Positions 42,602 through 45,382 of a stretch of DNA of 45,382 nucleotides are shown here, piece by piece; the stretch's first letter is position 1, and the number at the start of each line of letters is the position of its first letter. Made by a program: the position numbers and the translations under genes. This DNA is from an uncultured Paracoccaceae bacterium (lineage in GTDB: Bacteria > Pseudomonadota > Alphaproteobacteria > Rhodobacterales > Rhodobacteraceae): contig CALDUK010000059.1 in the NCBI GenBank assembly GCA_937924905.1, positions 1 to 45,382 of the forward strand, given 5' to 3'. The notes below the pieces were generated by a model. The model did not search any database and had not been told where the DNA came from. It was given only the letters and a program-made list of their open reading frames with translations.

Positions 42602-43870
42602 ATGGCCCCGCTTTTGTTTCAGAACGCCCGGTTGATCGACCCCGAAAAGGGGACCGACGCAATGGGCAGTCTGGCTGTGGTGAACGGTCAGATTGTCAGC
42701 GCGATGGGGCTGGACGGCGCCACGGTTATCGACTGTGGGGGTGCTTGTTTGGCCCCCGGGATCGTCGATATGGGGGTCAAGGTTTCGGAACCCGGCGAGC
42801 GGCACAAGGAAAGTTTTCGAAGCGCCGGGCGCGCCGCGGCTGCCGGTGGTGTGACGACGATGATCACGCGGCCCGATACCTTGCCTGCCATTGATACGCC
42901 CGAAGCTTTGGAATTTGTGCGCCGTCGCGCGAATGAAGCGGCGCCTGTCAATGTGCGGCCTATGGCAGCTTTGACGCGGGGGCGTGCCGGTCGCGAGATG
43001 GCCGAGATCGGGTTTTTAATGGACGCGGGCGCCGTGGCCTTTACCGATTGTGACAGCGTGGTGCAGGACACCAAGGTGTTTTCGCGTTGCATGACCTATG
43101 CCGCGTCCTTGGGCGCTTTGGTGGTTGCGCATCCGCAGGACCCCGGATTGTCGGCTGGTGCGGCGGCGACAAGCGGCAAATTCGCGGCGTTGAAAGGTTT
43201 GCCCGCGGTGTCCGCGATGGCCGAGCGTTTGGGGCTGGACCGCGATATCGCCATCGTCGAGATGACCGGGGGCCGGTACCACGCCGATCAGGTGACGACG
43301 GCGCGGGCTTTGCGGCGTCTGGACCGCGCGAAACAGGCTGGGCTGGATGTCACGGCGGGTGTTTCTATTCATCACCTGACGCTGAATGAATTGGACGTGG
43401 GCGATTATCGGACGTTTTTCAAAGTCAAACCGCCGCTTCGGTCAGAAGACGACCGGATGGCGACGGTTGACGCGGTGGCGTCGGGGCTGATCGACGTGAT
43501 CTGTTCGATGCACACCCCGCAGGACGAAGAATCAAAGCGTCTGCCGTTCGCCGAGGCGGCGTCGGGCGCGATCGGGTTGGAAACGCTTTTGCCCGCGGCC
43601 CTGCGTTTGGTGCATGCGGGACATATTGATATGCCAACGCTTTGGCGGGCGATGTCCTTGAACCCGGCGAACCGGCTGGGATTGGACGCGGGCCGGTTGT
43701 CGCCCGGCGCGCCTGCCGATCTGGTGTTGTTTGATGCAGATGCGCCTTTTGTGCTGGATCGGTCGAAGTTGCAGTCAAAGTCGAAGAACACGCCGTTTGA
43801 CGAAGCCAAGATGCAAGGCAAACTGCGCGGCACCTGGGTGGCGGGCGTGCCTGTTTGGCCTTTGGATTGA
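42602..43870 (+). CDS. Dihydroorotase-like protein lacking active-site residues (PyrC'/PyrX type)
   Basis: A 422-residue protein with the dihydroorotase fold, but the metal site is missing. In the standard D-x-H-x-H-x-R segment this protein reads VDMGVKVSEPGE, so the two histidines are Gly58 and Lys60 and the arginine is Ser62. In the catalytic DHAPH segment it reads MHTPQ: the aspartate is Met303 and the last histidine Gln307. His177 (VAHPQD) and the VSIHHLT segment remain. Non-catalytic homologues (PyrC' of Pseudomonas) assemble with aspartate transcarbamoylase and are needed for its activity; that role fits here. Calling it dihydroorotase would mislead: a true one should be encoded elsewhere. 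Confidence 0.85.
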   Translation: MAPLLFQNARLIDPEKGTDAMGSLAVVNGQIVSAMGLDGATVIDCGGACLAPGIVDMGVKVSEPGERHKESFRSAGRAAAAGGVTTMITRPDTLPAIDTPEALEFVRRRANEAAPVNVRPMAALTRGRAGREMAEIGFLMDAGAVAFTDCDSVVQDTKVFSRCMTYAASLGALVVAHPQDPGLSAGAAATSGKFAALKGLPAVSAMAERLGLDRDIAIVEMTGGRYHADQVTTARALRRLDRAKQAGLDVTAGVSIHHLTLNELDVGDYRTFFKVKPPLRSEDDRMATVDAVASGLIDVICSMHTPQDEESKRLPFAEAASGAIGLETLLPAALRLVHAGHIDMPTLWRAMSLNPANRLGLDAGRLSPGAPADLVLFDADAPFVLDRSKLQSKSKNTPFDEAKMQGKLRGTWVAGVPVWPLD

Positions 43871-43919
43871 TTGCCGCGCGTCGGACGTTTAGCATTTTTG
43901 CGGGAAAGAAAGGGATGTG

Positions 43920-44531
43920 ATGCCAGAATTTGACGCGTCCTTGCCTGTTTTGGCAGGTGTTGCAGCACTGGCTTATCTGTTGGGGTCTGTGCCGTTTGGA
44001 TTGGTGGCAGCCAGGCTGTTTGGGCTGCCCGACCCGCGCACGATTGGATCAAAGAACATTGGAGCGACCAACGTTCTGCGCACCGGGTCCAAAGGTGCGG
44101 CGGCGACGACATTGTTGCTGGATGCGTTGAAAGGTCTGGTCGCTGTCGTTCTGGCGCGTTGGCTGGTTGGCGACGGTGCGGCGCAGATTGCGGCGCTGTT
44201 TGCCTTTCTTGGTCACTGCTATTCGGTCTTTCTTGGCTTCAAAGGCGGCAAGGGCGTGGCGACGTTTCTGGGCGCGGTTTACGGGCTGGCTTTTCCGGTG
44301 GGCATTGCCGCTTCGCTGATCTGGCTGATCACCTGTGTGGCGACGCGGTACTCATCGCTTTCGGCACTTGTCGCAGCTTTTTTTACACCGGTTGTGGCGG
44401 CGCTGATCGTGGGGCCGCATTTCTTTGTGGTTCTGTCTGTTATGGCGTTTGTGCTTGCCTGGCGGCATCGTGAGAATATCTCAAGATTGCTGGCGGGCAC
44501 CGAAGCCAAGGTTGGAGCCAAATCCACATGA
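43920..44531 (+). CDS. plsY: Acyl-phosphate:glycerol-3-phosphate acyltransferase PlsY
   Basis: A 203-residue inner-membrane enzyme that acylates glycerol-3-phosphate from acyl phosphate, starting phospholipid synthesis. It has about five membrane helices, with the three conserved cytoplasmic motifs GSKNIGATNVLRTGSK, GHCYSVFLGFKGGKGVAT and AWRHRENISRLLAGTE. GTG 43917 sits directly before ATG 43920; the ATG is preferred, with a GGGA ribosome site. The next gene overlaps its stop by 4 bp. It follows the pyr cluster after 49 bp. Confidence 0.94.
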   Translation: MPEFDASLPVLAGVAALAYLLGSVPFGLVAARLFGLPDPRTIGSKNIGATNVLRTGSKGAAATTLLLDALKGLVAVVLARWLVGDGAAQIAALFAFLGHCYSVFLGFKGGKGVATFLGAVYGLAFPVGIAASLIWLITCVATRYSSLSALVAAFFTPVVAALIVGPHFFVVLSVMAFVLAWRHRENISRLLAGTEAKVGAKST

Positions 44532-44794
44532 CCGATCACGACAGCTTTGTCGCGCGCTTCGACCAGCTGCCAAGCGGCGGCTATGGTGGCACGTTTGAAG
44601 GGCGACGGTATCGCATTGTGAAATCCAGTCTGGTCTCGGGCCGTTCTGAAAAGCTGGAGGCCGAAGAACTGGGCGGGACAGATTATATCAGTTTCAATCT
44701 GTACCGGCTGGCCAACGGGACAACGTTATTGAAACCTTGCGAGATGCCGGCCGACAAGGTGATACGTTTCGTTATGGGCGTCGATGCGGACTGA
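44528..44794 (+). CDS. Small protein of unknown function coupled to plsY
   Basis: An 88-residue acidic soluble protein without signal or membrane helix. It contains SGGYGGTFEGRRYRIVKS near residue 16 and LKPCEMPADKVIRFVMGVD at the end; a peptide of this size with alternating strands suggests a small beta fold. It resembles conserved hypotheticals in Rhodobacteraceae. It overlaps plsY by 4 bp (ATGA) and lies 22 bp before the glycosylase gene, so it is likely co-transcribed with both. Function unknown. Confidence 0.65.
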   Translation: MTDHDSFVARFDQLPSGGYGGTFEGRRYRIVKSSLVSGRSEKLEAEELGGTDYISFNLYRLANGTTLLKPCEMPADKVIRFVMGVDAD

Positions 44795-44816
44795 ATACAG
44801 GGTGTCAGGGGACGGT

Positions 44817-45382
44817 ATGGGATATTGGGACATGAAAGCCGCGCTGGAATGGCAAATTGCCATGGGCGCGGACGAGGCCGTTCTGGCCGACCCGGTGGAC
44901 CGGACTGTGGTGCGGGAAAAGCCCGCACCTGTGGCGATCAATGCACCTGTTGAACTGCCCGAGATCGATACCGTTGCCATCGCGCAAAGCCTGGCGGATG
45001 GGGCCGACAGTCTTGCGGCGTTGAAAGCAGCGATGGAAGCGTTCGAGCATTGCGAGTTGAAGAAAGGTGCGCGGCAACTGGTATTTGCGGATGGCGACCC
45101 CAAGGCGCGTGTGATGATCGTGGGCGAAGCGCCGGGCCGGGACGAGGACCGCGAAGGCAAGCCTTTTGTCGGTCGCGCCGGGCAGTTGCTGGATCTGATG
45201 TTCCGCCATATCGGGTTGTCGCGCGCCGCGCCCGATCAGGCGCAAGCGCTGTATATCACCAATGTACTGCCTTGGCGTCCGCCTCAGAACCGTGATCCCA
45301 AGCCCGACGAAATGGCGATGATGTTGCCGTTTCTGACGCGTCACATTGCGCTGGTGGACCCTGACCTGATCATCGCGATGGG
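44817..45382 (+). CDS. Uracil-DNA glycosylase, family 4-like (3' end outside window)
   Basis: The first 188 residues are visible. An N-terminal region of about 75 residues (MGYWDMKAALEWQIAMGADE at its start) precedes the glycosylase domain. The family signatures are GEAPGRDEDREGKPFVGRAG, with the water-activating acidic residues, and TNVLPWRPPQNRDP. Family 4 enzymes usually bind a [4Fe-4S] cluster with C-x2-C in the first position; here only one cysteine of that pair is present (EHCELKKG). The distal cluster residues are beyond the edge. It removes uracil from DNA; the start ATG is the first in frame after the 88-residue gene. Confidence 0.88.
   Translation, partial: MGYWDMKAALEWQIAMGADEAVLADPVDRTVVREKPAPVAINAPVELPEIDTVAIAQSLADGADSLAALKAAMEAFEHCELKKGARQLVFADGDPKARVMIVGEAPGRDEDREGKPFVGRAGQLLDLMFRHIGLSRAAPDQAQALYITNVLPWRPPQNRDPKPDEMAMMLPFLTRHIALVDPDLIIAM

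Overview
The window is a piece of an alphaproteobacterial chromosome, most likely from the Roseobacter group of the Rhodobacteraceae. This is inferred from gene content and order: flagellin followed by flaF, flbT and a DUF1217 gene; a glcDEF cluster; a bifunctional hydrolase/OsmC protein; a eukaryotic-type NADP isocitrate dehydrogenase; a plant-type glutamate-cysteine ligase; and an aspartate transcarbamoylase paired with a dihydroorotase-like protein that has lost its active site. No phage, plasmid, CRISPR or tRNA signature was seen. The only mobile DNA is the end of an IS3-family element at the left edge. Genes are tightly packed, with many 4-bp stop/start overlaps, and no gene-free stretch exceeds about 220 bp.

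Layout. 1-140: end of an IS3-type insertion sequence. 159-6493: flagellar block. On the minus strand are DUF1217, flbT, flaF, flagellin, a FlgN-like chaperone and a rod-binding FlgJ-like protein; on the plus strand are fliK and flgD. 6540-8817 (minus): ubiE-ubiB for ubiquinone. 8963-16819 (plus): fpg, enoyl-CoA hydratase, rpsT, rhodanese, dnaA, a TauE/SafE permease, dnaN, recF and a LysE-type exporter, so a replication-initiation block with gyrB displaced to 32411. 16875-20690 (plus): glcDEF glycolate oxidase. 20761-22196 (plus): a secreted trypsin-like protease and a small heat-shock protein. 22259-28862 (minus): a tandem aldehyde dehydrogenase, deoC, hydrolase/OsmC, icd and pncA. 28975-31307: trhO (plus), then DUF3228, aroQ and a small exported protein (minus). 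31368-34828 (plus): a GH5 glycosidase and gyrB. 34893-38118 (minus): a coiled-coil membrane protein, an OmpA-family protein and ubiA. 38128-45382 (plus): rsmE, a membrane protein, gshA, pyrB, an unknown membrane protein, the pseudo-dihydroorotase, plsY, a small unknown protein, and a uracil-DNA glycosylase cut by the right edge.

How the genes work together. The flagellar genes cover filament (flagellin and its post-transcriptional regulators FlaF and FlbT), hook length and cap (FliK, FlgD), rod (FlgJ-like) and export chaperone (FlgN-like). DnaA, DnaN, RecF, GyrB, Fpg and the glycosylase form the replication and repair content. DeoC releases acetaldehyde that the neighbouring aldehyde dehydrogenase could oxidise. 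UbiA, UbiB and UbiE all serve ubiquinone synthesis but lie in two places.

The most interesting non-coding signals are: a ROSE-type RNA thermometer that can pair with the Shine-Dalgarno of the small heat-shock gene (21712-21735); a flagellin leader with two interlocked, mutually exclusive hairpins plus a hairpin over its Shine-Dalgarno (3359-3540); a 25-bp dyad over the predicted glcDEF promoter; and leader hairpins before rpsT and dnaN.
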